Notes: generated by a model from the sequence alone, not told the origin. Counted from the stretch's first letter, positions 45,654-55,625 are shown. The stretch is 64,000 nt of DNA from Arthrobacter sp. MN05-02 (GCA_004001285.1 AP018697.1:2976001-3040000); one strand, 5' to 3'. Translations and numbers: made by a program.

Positions 45654-45914
45654 CTAGGCCTTCCAGTCCTGGCGGTAGGCGCTATGACCTGCCCATGGCA
45701 GGGCCACCAGCCGGAGGACCGCGAGACCGTCCGATTCGTCGAGACCGGCACTGACGTAATCGATGAGCTTCCTCTTGGACCGGCACTCCGCGAGGACACG
45801 CTCGGGGTCGTACCACCCGCGGGCACCCCACACCTCCTCGGGAAGGTTGCCCACGCGGGCAGCCTTCTCGTCCTCGGTGATGCGTGCGTCCAGGAAGTCG
45901 GCGAGTTCGTTCAT
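45654..45914 (-). CDS. DUF6221 family small protein
   Basis: 86 residues from ATG at 45914 (MNELADFLDARITEDEKAARV). The pattern WYDPERVLAECRSKRKLIDYV and LRLVALPWAGHSAYRQDW agrees with DUF6221, a family found in actinobacteria. No function is known. It lies 12 bases upstream of a two-component kinase stop, so the orientation allows readthrough but not clear co-regulation. Confidence 0.72.
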   Translation of the reverse strand: MNELADFLDARITEDEKAARVGNLPEEVWGARGWYDPERVLAECRSKRKLIDYVSAGLDESDGLAVLRLVALPWAGHSAYRQDWKA

Positions 45915-45968
45915 ACCCCTGAGCCTATCGAGCGCCCACGGCGTGGCCGTACTCAAGGGGCGGTGAAC

Positions 45969-47483
45969 CTAGTTGCGCTTCCGGTCGGGGCCGCGACCCG
46001 CCGGTGCGAGCGGCAGGTCCACGGTGAACCGGGTCCGTCCGGGGGCGCTGGTCACGCTGATCCCCCCGCCGTTGGCTTCTACGAGAGCCTGGACGATCGC
46101 CAGCCCGAGACCGGTGCTTCCTGCGCTCGCGGCCCGTGCGGCGTCACCCCTGCTGAAGCGCGTGAAGATCGTGCCGAGGAACTCCGGGTCGATGCCGGGA
46201 CCCGAGTCCGTGACGGTGATGGTCGCCCTTCCGTCGCCGACTGCGAGGGCCGTGGAGATCGCGGTACCCGGCGGGGTGTGCTTGTGCGCGTTGGAGAGCA
46301 GGTTGATGAGCACCTGGCGGATCTCGGTCTCCACAGCGCGCACCTCGACGGGCTCGTCCGGCAGGTCCAGGCTCCAGGAGTACCCGGGCGCGGCCACCCG
46401 GGCGTCGCTGGTGGTCTCGATGACCAGCTCCGTCAGGTCGACGTCGGACGCCTCGCCGCGCTGGCCCTCGTCGAGGCGTGCCAGCAGCAGGAGGTCCTCG
46501 ACGAGGGAGGACATGCGCTTGGACTCGCTGTCCACGCGTTCGAGCGCGGAGCGTCCTGTCGGACTCACGGTCTCGCTCAGGAGGATCAGCTCGGTGTAGC
46601 CGCGGATGGACGTCAGGGGGGTGCGCAGTTCGTGGCTGGCGTCGGCGACGAACTGCCGCACCTTCATCTCACTCGCATGGCGTTCCCGCAGCGCATCGGT
46701 GACGTGGTCGATCATCGCGTTCAGTGCCAGACCGACGGTGCCGACCTCCGTGCCCGGCTGGGCGGCGGCCGGGGGGACCCGCACGGGGATGGCCACCTCG
46801 CCCGAGGACAGCGGGAGCTGCGAGACGGACGTCGCGACGGCGGAGAGTTCCTCGAGCGGGCGCAGTGACCGGCGGATGATCACCGTGCCGGCAAGGCCCG
46901 TGAGTGCCAGTCCGGCGAGGGAGAGCGCGGCGACGGTGATGTCCAGGGACACGAGGGTGCTGTCCCGCTCCGTCGTGGACAGGCCGGTGACCAGGACGCC
47001 GCCGTCGGGGTCGAACTCGACGGGAAGGTCCGCGGCGTCCACGCGGTAGCGCCCGCTCGAGAGCACCAGTTCCTCGGGACCATCGGCGGGATCGATGCCG
47101 GCGAGCAGGTCGAGATCGGCCTCGGTGAGGGGTTCGGTGGTGCCGTCGTCCTGCACGAGCGCGGAGTTCCGTGCCTCGCCGTCGTCGAACACCGCGTTGA
47201 GCGTTCCCGGTCGCTGGCCGGCCGCGTTCTCCGGGTCGACGTCGCGGGACGGCCGCTGGTCGTTCCCCGGTGGACGCCCGCCGGGGAAGCCTGCCCGGCC
47301 GGCGGCGGGCGCGAGGGCGTCATCGAGCTGGCGGGTGAGGTAGCTGCTCATGGCGAGGTGGCTGAGGACGCCGATCGCGATGCAGATCGCCGTGAGCAGG
47401 GCCAGCGTCGCCAGGATCAGCTTCGTGCGCAGGTGCAGCGGCCGGCGGCCCGGTCGATCGCCGGCGGGGTCCTGCGCGGTCAT
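45969..47483 (-). CDS. Sensor histidine kinase (two helices, HAMP, HisKA)
   Basis: 504 residues from ATG at 47483. Two membrane helices flank an extracellular domain of about 130 residues, followed by HAMP (TVIIRRSLRPLEELSAVATSVSQL), HisKA with the phospho-acceptor in FVADASHELRTPLTSIRGY, and HATPase motifs NLLSNAHKHTPPG, DSGPGIDP and GSTGLGLAIV. The start overlaps the response regulator stop by four bases (ATGA), so they are a coupled pair. The signal is not known from sequence. Confidence 0.95.
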   Translation of the reverse strand: MTAQDPAGDRPGRRPLHLRTKLILATLALLTAICIAIGVLSHLAMSSYLTRQLDDALAPAAGRAGFPGGRPPGNDQRPSRDVDPENAAGQRPGTLNAVFDDGEARNSALVQDDGTTEPLTEADLDLLAGIDPADGPEELVLSSGRYRVDAADLPVEFDPDGGVLVTGLSTTERDSTLVSLDITVAALSLAGLALTGLAGTVIIRRSLRPLEELSAVATSVSQLPLSSGEVAIPVRVPPAAAQPGTEVGTVGLALNAMIDHVTDALRERHASEMKVRQFVADASHELRTPLTSIRGYTELILLSETVSPTGRSALERVDSESKRMSSLVEDLLLLARLDEGQRGEASDVDLTELVIETTSDARVAAPGYSWSLDLPDEPVEVRAVETEIRQVLINLLSNAHKHTPPGTAISTALAVGDGRATITVTDSGPGIDPEFLGTIFTRFSRGDAARAASAGSTGLGLAIVQALVEANGGGISVTSAPGRTRFTVDLPLAPAGRGPDRKRN

Positions 47484-48229
47484 GGAGCAGCGGGTTTGAG
47501 GACGTACCCGGCGCCGCGGACGGTGTGGATCATGGGCGGGCGGCCGACGTCGATCCTCTTGCGGAGATAGGAGATGTACAGCTCGACGATGTTCGCCTGG
47601 CCACCGAAGTCGTAGTTCCAGACGTTGTCGAGGATCTGCGACTTGCTGACCACGCGGCGCGGGTTCTCCATGAGGTAGCGCAGCAGCTCCCACTGGGTGG
47701 AGGTCAGGGCGATGTCCTCGCCGCCCCGGGTAACCTCACGGGTGTCCACGTTCATCACGAGGTCCCCGACCACCAGTTCCGCGGAGTCCGACGCCGCCAC
47801 GCCGGAGCGCTGGACGAGGCGGTGCAGGCGCAGCAGGAGCTCCTCCATGCTGAAGGGCTTGGTGACGTAGTCGTCACCGCCCGCGGACAGGCCGGAGATG
47901 CGGTCCTGCACGGCGTCCTTGGCCGTGAGGAAGAGCGCCGGGACGTTCGGGGCGAAGGTTCGGATCTTCTTCAGCGCCTCGATGCCGTCCACGCCGGGCA
48001 TCATGACGTCGAGCACGAGGACGTCCGGGCGGAAATCCCGCGCCGCGGATATCGCCGTGGCGCCGTCGCCGGCGGTCGTCACGCTCCAGCCGGCCATGCG
48101 CAGGCCCATGCTCACGAGTTCCGCCAGGCTCGTCTCGTCGTCCACGACGAGGGCCCGGATAGGGCTGCCGTCCGGGTGCGCCAACCGCGGCAGGTTGTCG
48201 GTCATGGAGTGGTGCGTGGCGTCGGCCAT
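47480..48229 (-). CDS. OmpR-type response regulator, partner of the kinase
   Basis: 249 residues. Receiver with VVDDE, the phospho-Asp in DVLVLDVMMPGVDG and K in YVTKPFS, then a winged helix (SSDSAELVVGDLVMNVDTREV... DIALTSTQWELLRYL, IVELYISYLRKRID, HTVRGAGYVLKP). Binds DNA when phosphorylated by the kinase encoded downstream. The small secreted-peptide gene and the MMPL gene lie upstream in the same direction and could be its targets. Confidence 0.95.
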   Translation of the reverse strand: MADATHHSMTDNLPRLAHPDGSPIRALVVDDETSLAELVSMGLRMAGWSVTTAGDGATAISAARDFRPDVLVLDVMMPGVDGIEALKKIRTFAPNVPALFLTAKDAVQDRISGLSAGGDDYVTKPFSMEELLLRLHRLVQRSGVAASDSAELVVGDLVMNVDTREVTRGGEDIALTSTQWELLRYLMENPRRVVSKSQILDNVWNYDFGGQANIVELYISYLRKRIDVGRPPMIHTVRGAGYVLKPAAP

Positions 48230-48337
48230 CGTGTCTACCTTGGCTTCTCGGATCCGGCGGGCTGTGCGGGCTGTGCGGTGCGGAATGTCCCGTCCAGTAT
48301 CCCGTACGGGTTCGACGGGGCTCGAAGGACCGGGGTC

Positions 48338-48598
48338 TCAGGCGGTGACGGGGGCCGCTGCAGCGCCCTGGACGGGTGAGCCGCCGGAATCCTTCCTCCG
48401 GACGACCGCCCGCTCCGCCGGGACGGTGGCCCCGGTGACGACGGCGGTGCGGGCATCGGCGACGGGGGCCGCGGCATCGGCGCCGTTCGGAGCGAACGCC
48501 GTGGTGCCGAGGACCGCGACCAGGGCCATGGCACCGATGGCCGCCCTGATGCCCTTGCGTCCTGCGGTGAGTTCGGGGGTGGGTCGGTAGCTGATCAT
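48338..48598 (-). CDS. Small secreted protein of unknown function
   Basis: 86 residues (MISYRPTPELTAGRKGIRAAIGAMALVAVLGTTAFAPNGADAAAP...) with a strong ribosome site (AGGAGG) and a clear signal sequence ending near ADA. The rest is rich in Ala, Val and Arg and has no recognised domain. It lies between the MMPL gene and the two-component genes, which suggests it belongs to that envelope-stress context. Confidence 0.7.
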   Translation of the reverse strand: MISYRPTPELTAGRKGIRAAIGAMALVAVLGTTAFAPNGADAAAPVADARTAVVTGATVPAERAVVRRKDSGGSPVQGAAAAPVTA

Positions 48599-48759
48599 GG
48601 CGTCCTCCTGCGGGCTGGTGTTGTTCCTCCATCCTGGTGCCGGCACTTCGGGCAGGGCTTTCGCGGAGCTGTGCGGTTGCTGTGCAGGAGACGCACGGGC
48701 ATCAGGCGGTCGGCCGACAGGAGCACAGACCCGGCCGGTCCGCCTGCGGGCGCATGCGG

Positions 48760-50910
48760 CTACCGTGGCGACGCGACCCTGCCCAGCCCGGACGGCCACC
48801 AGATCTTCGGCCCGATGTCGTAGGCGAGGGCCGGTATCAGCAGCGAGCGCACCAGCACGGTGTCCAGCAGCACGCCGAACGCCACGATGAAGGCGATCTG
48901 CGCGAGGAACAGGATCGGGATCACCCCCAGCGCGGCGAACGTCGCCGCCAGGACCACACCCGCAGAGGTGATCACTCCGCCCGTGACACCGAGCCCCCGG
49001 AGGATGCCGGGCCGCGTGCCGATGCGCAGCGACTCCTCGCGTACCCGGGTCATGAGGAAGATGTTGTAGTCCACGCCGAGCGCCACCAGGAACACGAAGG
49101 CGAAGAGCGGCACGGAGGCGTCCGCGCCCTCGAACCCGAAGATGCCGTTGAACACCAGCGCGGAGACGCCCAGGGCCGTGGCGTTCGAGAGCGCCACGCT
49201 GGCCACGAGGAGCACCGGAGCGACGACGGAGCGCAGCAGGACGATCAGCACTCCGAGGATGACGAGCAGCACGATCGGAATGATCTTGCCGAGGTCCGCG
49301 AGGGCGGTGTCGTTGGTGTCGATCGCCACCGCCGTGACGCCGCCCACCAGTGCATCGGGACTGGCATCGTCGAGCGCCATCCGCAGGTCGCGCACCACGT
49401 CCTCCGCCTGCCCGGAGTCCGCCTGGTACTCGAGCGTCCCGCTGATCAACACCCGTCCGTCCTCGACGACGGGCACTCCCGTCGGGTCGAGGGCCGGCGC
49501 GGCGCCTGAGATGCCGTCCTGCCCGGTGACCACATCGAGGGCGGCGTCGGAATCGACCTCCGGCGCGACCACGTAGACGGGGCTGCCGGATCCGGCGTCG
49601 AAGTGGCGGCTCAGGGCTTCCTGCCCGTCGACGGCGTTCGACGGCGCGAGGATCAGGGCCGACTGCGGCACGCCACTGGCCTGGAGCTGGGTGAGGCCGA
49701 GCGCACCGGCGACGAGGATGAGCAGTGACGCGATCCACAGGACACGAGGCCGGCGGGCCACCAGGAGTGCGACCCGCCTCCAGATGCCCCTGAGCCGCTC
49801 CAGCCCGATCTCGGCACCGGCGGCGGTGGATGCGGCGTGCCTGCCGTGGCGGGGGGCGGCAGCGGCCGGGAGCGCGCCGTCGTAGCGCGGCCGCAGCGGC
49901 CAGAACGCCGCCCTGCCGAAGATCAGCAGGAGCGACGGGAGGAGGGTGAGCGCTGCGGCCAGCGAGAAGACGATGCCGATGGCCGCGATCGGCCCCAGGC
50001 TCCTGTTCGAGTTGAGGTCGGAGAAGAGCAGGCACAGCAGCCCGAGGATCACCGTCGCGCCGGAGGCCAGGATGGGTTCCACCGACCCGCGGTAGGCCAC
50101 CCGCATGGCTTCCCACCTGGTCTCGTGCTCGGCGAGCGCCTCCCGGAACCGGGCCACGAGCAGCAGCGCGTAGTCGGTGGCCGCACCGATCACGAGGATC
50201 GACAGGATGCCCTGGCTCTGCCCGCTGAGCTGGATCCAGTCGAGCTTCGCGAGACCGAACACCAGCAGGATCGACGTCGCCAGCGCGAACACCGAGGTCA
50301 GCAGCACCAGGAACGGCAGCACGATGGAGCGGTAGACGGCGAGGAGGATGAGGAACACCGCCCCGAGTGCCACACCGAGCAGGATCCCGTCGATGCCGCC
50401 GAAGGCCTCCACGAGGTCGTTGGTGAAGCCGGCCGGTCCGGTCACGTAGCCGGACACCCCGTCGGGCAGTTCGTCCGCCAGGACGGTGCGCAGCTCCCCG
50501 ACCACCTCTGCGAGTTCGGCGTCGGAGGAGACGAAGGCGATGTACTGGACGGCCAGCCCGTCCTCCGACGGGATCGGTCCGGCGACGGCGGGCGCTCCCT
50601 CGGCCGGGGGTTCCAGCCCCTCCACCTCGCCGAGCGCCACCCCGACCTCCTCGTACAGGCCGAGGTTCCGCGGGTCGATGGCCGTGTCCGACTCGGCGAC
50701 GATGACGGCCGGCACGGCGTCCGAGTCGCTGAACCGCTGCTGCAGCTCGCCCGCCTCGGTGGATTCGGCGCTCGCGGGCAGGAACGACGCCTGGTCGTTG
50801 CTCGAGACCTCCTCGAGGCGCCCGAACGTCGGACCGCCCACCGCCGCACCGACCAGCCAGATCAGTACGACGACGACGGGTAACAGGACCCTCAACCAGC
50901 TGTTCCTCAT
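48760..50910 (-). CDS. MMPL/RND family transporter
   Basis: 716 residues with two copies of the MMPL domain, each starting with a membrane helix and an external domain, and about twelve helices in total. Repeated motifs include GAATDYALLLVARFREAL and the second-half GVDYNIFLMTRVREE. RND/MMPL proteins export lipids or drugs using the proton gradient. The divergent MarR gene at 51010 and the inverted repeat at 50930 suggest that it is an inducible efflux system. Confidence 0.94.
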   Translation of the reverse strand: MRNSWLRVLLPVVVVLIWLVGAAVGGPTFGRLEEVSSNDQASFLPASAESTEAGELQQRFSDSDAVPAVIVAESDTAIDPRNLGLYEEVGVALGEVEGLEPPAEGAPAVAGPIPSEDGLAVQYIAFVSSDAELAEVVGELRTVLADELPDGVSGYVTGPAGFTNDLVEAFGGIDGILLGVALGAVFLILLAVYRSIVLPFLVLLTSVFALATSILLVFGLAKLDWIQLSGQSQGILSILVIGAATDYALLLVARFREALAEHETRWEAMRVAYRGSVEPILASGATVILGLLCLLFSDLNSNRSLGPIAAIGIVFSLAAALTLLPSLLLIFGRAAFWPLRPRYDGALPAAAAPRHGRHAASTAAGAEIGLERLRGIWRRVALLVARRPRVLWIASLLILVAGALGLTQLQASGVPQSALILAPSNAVDGQEALSRHFDAGSGSPVYVVAPEVDSDAALDVVTGQDGISGAAPALDPTGVPVVEDGRVLISGTLEYQADSGQAEDVVRDLRMALDDASPDALVGGVTAVAIDTNDTALADLGKIIPIVLLVILGVLIVLLRSVVAPVLLVASVALSNATALGVSALVFNGIFGFEGADASVPLFAFVFLVALGVDYNIFLMTRVREESLRIGTRPGILRGLGVTGGVITSAGVVLAATFAALGVIPILFLAQIAFIVAFGVLLDTVLVRSLLIPALAYDIGPKIWWPSGLGRVASPR

Positions 50911-50929
50911 GCCCCTGCACCTTTCCCGG

Positions 50930-50968
50930 ATTATCTCTACCGCAAAGTATATCCATCATGGAGATAAT
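50930..50968. promoter_or_regulatory. MarR-type operator between MMPL and marR
   Basis: ATTATCTC (50930-50937) and GAGATAAT (50961-50968) form a perfect inverted repeat with a 23-base gap; a smaller imperfect repeat TATCCAT/ATGGAGATA lies inside. It sits between the divergent start codons at 50910 and 51010, where MarR-type repressors bind. Confidence 0.72.
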
Positions 50969-51009
50969 AGGAACCGGCCTAAACTGGAGGCGATAGAAGG
51001 CGAGGGATC

Positions 51010-51480
51010 ATGGCTGCGAGGGACGAGCTCATGGCACTCATGCAGCAGTTCACGGTCGAGACGGACCGCTATGTCGACGTCGCGAGTGAACGGGACAGCC
51101 TTTACCGCACGGACCTCCACGCCCTGAGCATCATGATGGGCGCGGCACGCGCCGGCCGCACGGTCACGCCCGGGCTCCTGCGGGAGGAACTGAACCTGAG
51201 CTCACCGGCCACTACCGCACTGGTCGACCGCCTCGATTCCGCAGGCCATGTCACCCGCCGCCGCAGCGAGGTGGACCGGCGGCAGGTCCACCTCGAGATG
51301 ACGGAGAAGGCGCGCAGCACGGGTGCCATGCTGTTCGCGCCGCTCGCCCGCCACATCAGCGCGGTCCTCGACCAGTATTCGGACGAGGACCTGGCGCTCC
51401 TGCGGGACATGATGCGGAAGGTGACCGAGGCCACGGTCGCGGCGAAGAATGAGGCGCTGCACGACGCCGACGCAGACTGA
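51010..51480 (+). CDS. MarR-family regulator
   Basis: 156 residues with a winged helix (TDLHALSIMMGAARAGRTVTPGLLREELNLSSPATTALVDRLDSAGHVTRRRSEVDRRQVHLEMTEKA) flanked by dimerisation helices. It probably represses the divergent MMPL exporter through the inverted repeat at 50930-50968 and responds to a substrate of that exporter. Confidence 0.93.
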   Translation: MAARDELMALMQQFTVETDRYVDVASERDSLYRTDLHALSIMMGAARAGRTVTPGLLREELNLSSPATTALVDRLDSAGHVTRRRSEVDRRQVHLEMTEKARSTGAMLFAPLARHISAVLDQYSDEDLALLRDMMRKVTEATVAAKNEALHDADAD

Positions 51481-51508
51481 CGGACCCGGCACAGGCTAGC
51501 CTCGACGT

Positions 51509-52306
51509 ATGAACGACGAGGTCTACTCCCACGGACACCACCCGAGCGTGACGGCAGCGCATGCCGCACGCACCGTCGCGTCGTCGGCCGCCTATCTCGA
51601 ACCCTTCCTCGAGGCCGGCCTCGACCTGCTGGACATCGGCTGCGGCCCGGGCAGCATCACGGCGGGGTTCGCCGACATCGTCGCGCCCGGGTCGGTGCTC
51701 GGCATCGACAGCTCGGCGGAGGTCGTGGCCCAGGCGTCCGAGGCCCACGCGGACGTGGCGAACGTCGAGTTCCGCGAGGGCAACGTGTACGACCTCGACG
51801 CCGCCGACGAGTCCTTCGACGTCGTCCACGCCCACCAGCTCCTGCAGCACCTGGCCGACCCCGTGGCAGCACTCCGCGAGATGCGCCGCGTGGTGCGGCC
51901 CGGCGGCATCGTGGCCGTCCGTGAGGCGGACTTCGGCGCGATGACCTGGTATCCCGCCATCGACGAGCTGGACGAATGGCGCAAGCTCTACGGCACGCTG
52001 GCGCGGGGCAACCGCGGGGAGCCCGACGCGGGACGGAGGCTGCCCGGCTGGGCGGCCGAGGCCGGTTTCGCCGATGTCGAGGTGTCGTCGTCGAACTGGA
52101 CCTACGCCACCGCCGAGGACCGCCGCTTCCATGCTGAATCCTGGGCGGAACGCGTGCTGCACTCGGCCTTCGCCGAGCAGACGCTCGACCGCGGCCTCGC
52201 CGACCAGCCGACCCTCGACCGGCTGGCCGCCGGGTGGCGCAGGTGGGCACGCAGGGACGACGGCGTGTTCCTCCTGCCGAGCGTGGAGATCCTCGCGCGC
52301 GACTAG
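51509..52306 (+). CDS. Class I SAM-dependent methyltransferase (UbiE-like)
   Basis: 265 residues. The SAM site is LLDIGCGPGSITAGFAD, followed by VLGIDSSAEVV and FDVVHAHQLLQHLADPVAALREMRRVVRPGGIVAV. The substrate is unknown. It starts 28 bases after the marR stop, so co-transcription is possible. Confidence 0.9.
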   Translation: MNDEVYSHGHHPSVTAAHAARTVASSAAYLEPFLEAGLDLLDIGCGPGSITAGFADIVAPGSVLGIDSSAEVVAQASEAHADVANVEFREGNVYDLDAADESFDVVHAHQLLQHLADPVAALREMRRVVRPGGIVAVREADFGAMTWYPAIDELDEWRKLYGTLARGNRGEPDAGRRLPGWAAEAGFADVEVSSSNWTYATAEDRRFHAESWAERVLHSAFAEQTLDRGLADQPTLDRLAAGWRRWARRDDGVFLLPSVEILARD

Positions 52307-52373
52307 CCGGGACCCACCGCGGCGCATCCGCCCGGGGCGGGCCGTGGAGCGCGACCGCCGCTAGGCTGGCGGG

Positions 52374-52883
52374 ATGTACCGCATCGTCACCGTCTGCACA
52401 GGCAATATCTGCCGCTCACCCATGGCCGAACTCATGCTGACCCGTGCGTTCGGCGAGGCAGGCCTGGGGGACGACGTCGTCGTCGACTCCGCGGGGACCA
52501 CCGACTGGGAGTCCGGCAGGCCGATCGACGAGCGTGCCGCGGCCAAGCTGACCGAGCTCGGCATCGAGAGCCACCTGCACCGGGCCCGCAGATTCGAGCC
52601 GGGCTGGTACCGAGAGCGCGACCTCATCCTCGCGCTCGACCTCGACCACTACCGTGAGCTGCGCCGGGACGCGCCCGATGACGAGGCACGCGACAGGATC
52701 CACCTCCTGCGCGAGTTCGACCCCTCGACCACGGACACGGACCTCGAGCACCTCGGCATCTACGACCCCTGGTACGGCGATGCCAGCGACTTCGAGGCCA
52801 CCTGGAAGATGGTCGACGGCGCGGTGGACGGCGTCGTGCGCTACGTCCGTAGCGAGCTCGACGCCGACGGTTCGGAGGCCTGA
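52374..52883 (+). CDS. Low-molecular-weight protein tyrosine phosphatase
   Basis: 169 residues. The P-loop CTGNICRSPMAE (C-x5-R) and the acid residue in IYDPWYGD are diagnostic. It may dephosphorylate a tyrosine kinase or a protein involved in envelope polysaccharides; the partner is not evident here. Confidence 0.94.
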   Translation: MYRIVTVCTGNICRSPMAELMLTRAFGEAGLGDDVVVDSAGTTDWESGRPIDERAAAKLTELGIESHLHRARRFEPGWYRERDLILALDLDHYRELRRDAPDDEARDRIHLLREFDPSTTDTDLEHLGIYDPWYGDASDFEATWKMVDGAVDGVVRYVRSELDADGSEA

Positions 52884-52906
52884 CGCCCGGCGCTTACCAT
52901 GAACGG

Positions 52907-53524
52907 GTGAATCCTTCCCTCTGGCTGGCGCTGCTCGGCGCCGGAACGCTCATCAGCTTCGTACCGGGCGCCGGTGCCGTGAACACGATGAGCAACGCCC
53001 TGACGGTCGGCTTCCGGCGTTCCATCTGGGGCATCCTCGGGCAGCAGGCGGCCCTGGTCGTCCACATCGGCGTCGCCGCGGCCGGTGTCGGGATCCTCGT
53101 CACCAACTCCCCGCTCGCCTTCAACCTGATCCGCTATTCCGGCGCCGCCTACCTCGTGTACCTCGGGGTCCGGAAGTTTCTGCAGACACCCGAGCACAGC
53201 GAGGTCCGCGCGCTGCAGCTCAGCGAGGGCGCCTTCTCGATGTTCCGCCGCGGCGTCTGGGTGAACCTGCTCAACCCCAAGGCGATCGTGTTCTTCCTCG
53301 CCCTCATCCCCCAGTTCATCCGCCCGGATCGACCCCTGCTCGGCCAGTACGGCGTGCTGGCCGCCACCGTCGTCGCCATCGACATCCTGGTCATGTGGTT
53401 CTTCTACGCCGGCACGGCACGCTCGTTCCGGCGCTTCACGCGCGACGACCGCGGCCAGGTGATCCTCAACCGCACCTTCGGGTCGCTGTTCGTCGGCGTC
53501 GGCGCACTGCTCGCCCTGGCCTGA
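52907..53524 (+). CDS. LysE/RhtB-family amino acid exporter
   Basis: 205 residues with six predicted helices. The head (PSLWLALLGAGTLISFVPGAGAVNTMSNAL) and VWVNLLNPKAIVFFLALIPQFI fit the RhtB/LysE family, which exports neutral amino acids such as homoserine, threonine or leucine. A GTG start at 52907. The next gene, the kinase/PabB fusion, begins 3 bases after its stop, so they are likely co-transcribed. Confidence 0.9.
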   Translation: MNPSLWLALLGAGTLISFVPGAGAVNTMSNALTVGFRRSIWGILGQQAALVVHIGVAAAGVGILVTNSPLAFNLIRYSGAAYLVYLGVRKFLQTPEHSEVRALQLSEGAFSMFRRGVWVNLLNPKAIVFFLALIPQFIRPDRPLLGQYGVLAATVVAIDILVMWFFYAGTARSFRRFTRDDRGQVILNRTFGSLFVGVGALLALA

Positions 53525-53527
53525 ACC

Positions 53528-55625
53528 ATGCCCACCTCCGCCCCTCTGCTCATCGCGATCGACGGCCGGTCCGGCGCGGGCAAGACGACCCTCGCCGTCG
53601 AGCTCGCCGCACTCCTCCGCGAGCACCACAGCGTCAGCCTCTTCCACCTCGAGGACGTCTACCCGGGCTGGGACGGGCTCGCGGAGGGGACGGCACGCTA
53701 CGTCGAGCGTGTCCTCCGTCCCCTGGCGGCAGGACGGACCGCTCACTGGAACGCCTGGGACTGGGACCGGGGGCAGGACGGCGCCGAACGCGCGACGCCG
53801 GCGGCGGAGATCGTGCTCCTGGAAGGCGTGGGCGCCGCGGCGGCCGCCGCGGCACGCGCACACCTCGACGCCGTCATCTGGGTCGAGGCGGCCGATGCGG
53901 TCAGGATGCGCACCGCGCTGGAGCGCGACGGCGACACCTACGCGCCCTTCTGGCGGCGATGGGCGGACCAGGAGGACGCCTGGCTCGCGGAGGACGATCC
54001 GGCTGCCGCGGCCGACGTCCTCGTGCAGGGCCACCGCGGGCCGCCGTCACCGCAGGCCGTGCGCCTCGCCCTCACCGGGCTGCCCTCCTGCACCGTCCTG
54101 CTGGCCCCGGAGCGTGCCGGGCGGCGCGGGCTGACGCTGGACTGCGAGCGCATCGATGCGGCGCCGGACCCGGCAGCTCTGTTCGCCACGCTGTACGGGA
54201 CCTCCCCCGCCGCGGTGTGGCTCGACAGCTCCGACGCCACGGGAGCGACCGACGGGGACCGGCGCAACCGGTTCAGCATCCTCGCGGATCCCGGCGGCGT
54301 CTTCGGGCAGCAGGCCCTGCACCGCTCCGGCGTCACCGAGATCACGGCGGGTGCGGTCACCACGCGCGTCCGCGAGCCCTTCTTCCGGTGGCTCGACGAC
54401 GCCTGGGGTCGCCGCGCCGTGCGTGCCCCGCAGGGCCTCGGGTGCGAGTTCGGGCTGGGTTGGCTGGGCTATCTGGGCTACGAGCTGAAGCGGGAGACGG
54501 GCGGCGGGTCCACTCCGCCGGCGGGGACCCTTCCCGACGCCGCCCTGATCTTCGCCGGTCGCGCCGTCGTCCTCGACCACGCCGAGCGCGCCGTGTTCCT
54601 GCTGACGCTCTCGGACGGCCGCCCGACGCCGAACTCGACGCCTGGCGCGCCGACGTGCGCGAGGCCCTCGCTGCGCCGGTCCCCGTCCCGCCGTCCGCCC
54701 CTGCCCGTGCGGGTTTCGCAGCCCGGACTCCCGCGAGTACCTCGCGAAGGTGCGCCGGGCCCAGGCGGAGATCGCCGAGGGGAACACCTACGAGGTGTGC
54801 CTGACCACCTCGCTGTCCGCCCGTACGGACAGCATCGATCCGCTCGAGGCGTACCTCCGGCTCCGCAGCGGAAGCCCTGCCCCGTTCGCCTCCTTCCTCC
54901 GCTTCCCGGGCTTCGCCGTGGCGAGCACGTCGCCCGAGCGGTTCCTGGAGCTGACCGCCGACGGCCGGATGCGGGCCGAGCCCATCAAGGGGACGCGGGG
55001 CCGTTCGGTGGACGCCGCGACCGACGCCGCCCTCCGCGAGGAGTTGCGCTCGTCGGAGAAGGACCGTGCGGAGAACATCATGATCGTGGACCTGCTGCGC
55101 AACGACCTCTCGCACCATGCGGTACCGGGGTCCGTCACGGTCAGCAGGCTGTGCGACATCGAGACGTACGCCACCGTGCACCAGATGGTGAGCACGATCG
55201 ACGCGCGACTCCGGCCCGGCAGTGCCCGGGCGGGCGTCGTCGCCTCGGCGTTCCCGGCCGGCTCGATGACCGGAGCACCGAAGATCAGCACCATGGCCAT
55301 CCTCGACGGCCTGGAGGAGGCTCCCCGTGGCCCCTACTCCGGCGCCGCGGGATACTTCAGCCTGACCGGCGCCACGGACCTCGCCGTCGTCATCCGCACC
55401 CTCGTCCTGCAGGAGGACGACGGCGGCACGCACCTGACGCTCGGAGTCGGTGGGGCGATCACCGCCGATTCCGACCCTGCGGAGGAATGGGACGAGGTCC
55501 GGACGAAGGCGTACGGTGTCCTGTCGGCCCTGGGCGCCGGGTTCCCGGATGACCGAGTGCCCGTCGATGGCGGTCCAGATGGAACGACGGCAGGGCGAAC
55601 CGCCCTGCGCGCAGGAGCACGGTGA
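53528..55625 (+). CDS. P-loop kinase fused to PabB (aminodeoxychorismate synthase component I), two apparent frameshifts
   Basis: About 699 residues when repaired. Residues 1 to about 175 form a uridine-kinase-like P-loop domain (LIAIDGRSGAGKTTLAVELA, then FHLEDVYPGWDGL and LEGVGAAAAA). The rest is the chorismate-binding PabB/TrpE domain: CEFGLGWLGYLGYELKRE, GNTYEVCLTT, PEPIKGTRGR-like EPIKGTRGRS, DLLRNDLSHH, PAGSMTGAPKISTM and GGAITADSDP. The frame breaks at 54619-54625 (one base missing in CGCCCGAC) and again at 54722-54727 (one base missing in CCCGGACT). It makes 4-amino-4-deoxychorismate, given PabA. PabC at 58540 would finish p-aminobenzoate. The N-terminal kinase module is unusual. Confidence 0.82.

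Noticed and set aside
48338..50959. An 873-residue minus-strand open frame across the MMPL gene
   Set aside because: The middle is Arg/Gly/Ala-rich shadow sequence in another frame of the MMPL gene. Only its last 86 residues (the small secreted protein) have a real start, ribosome site and signal peptide.
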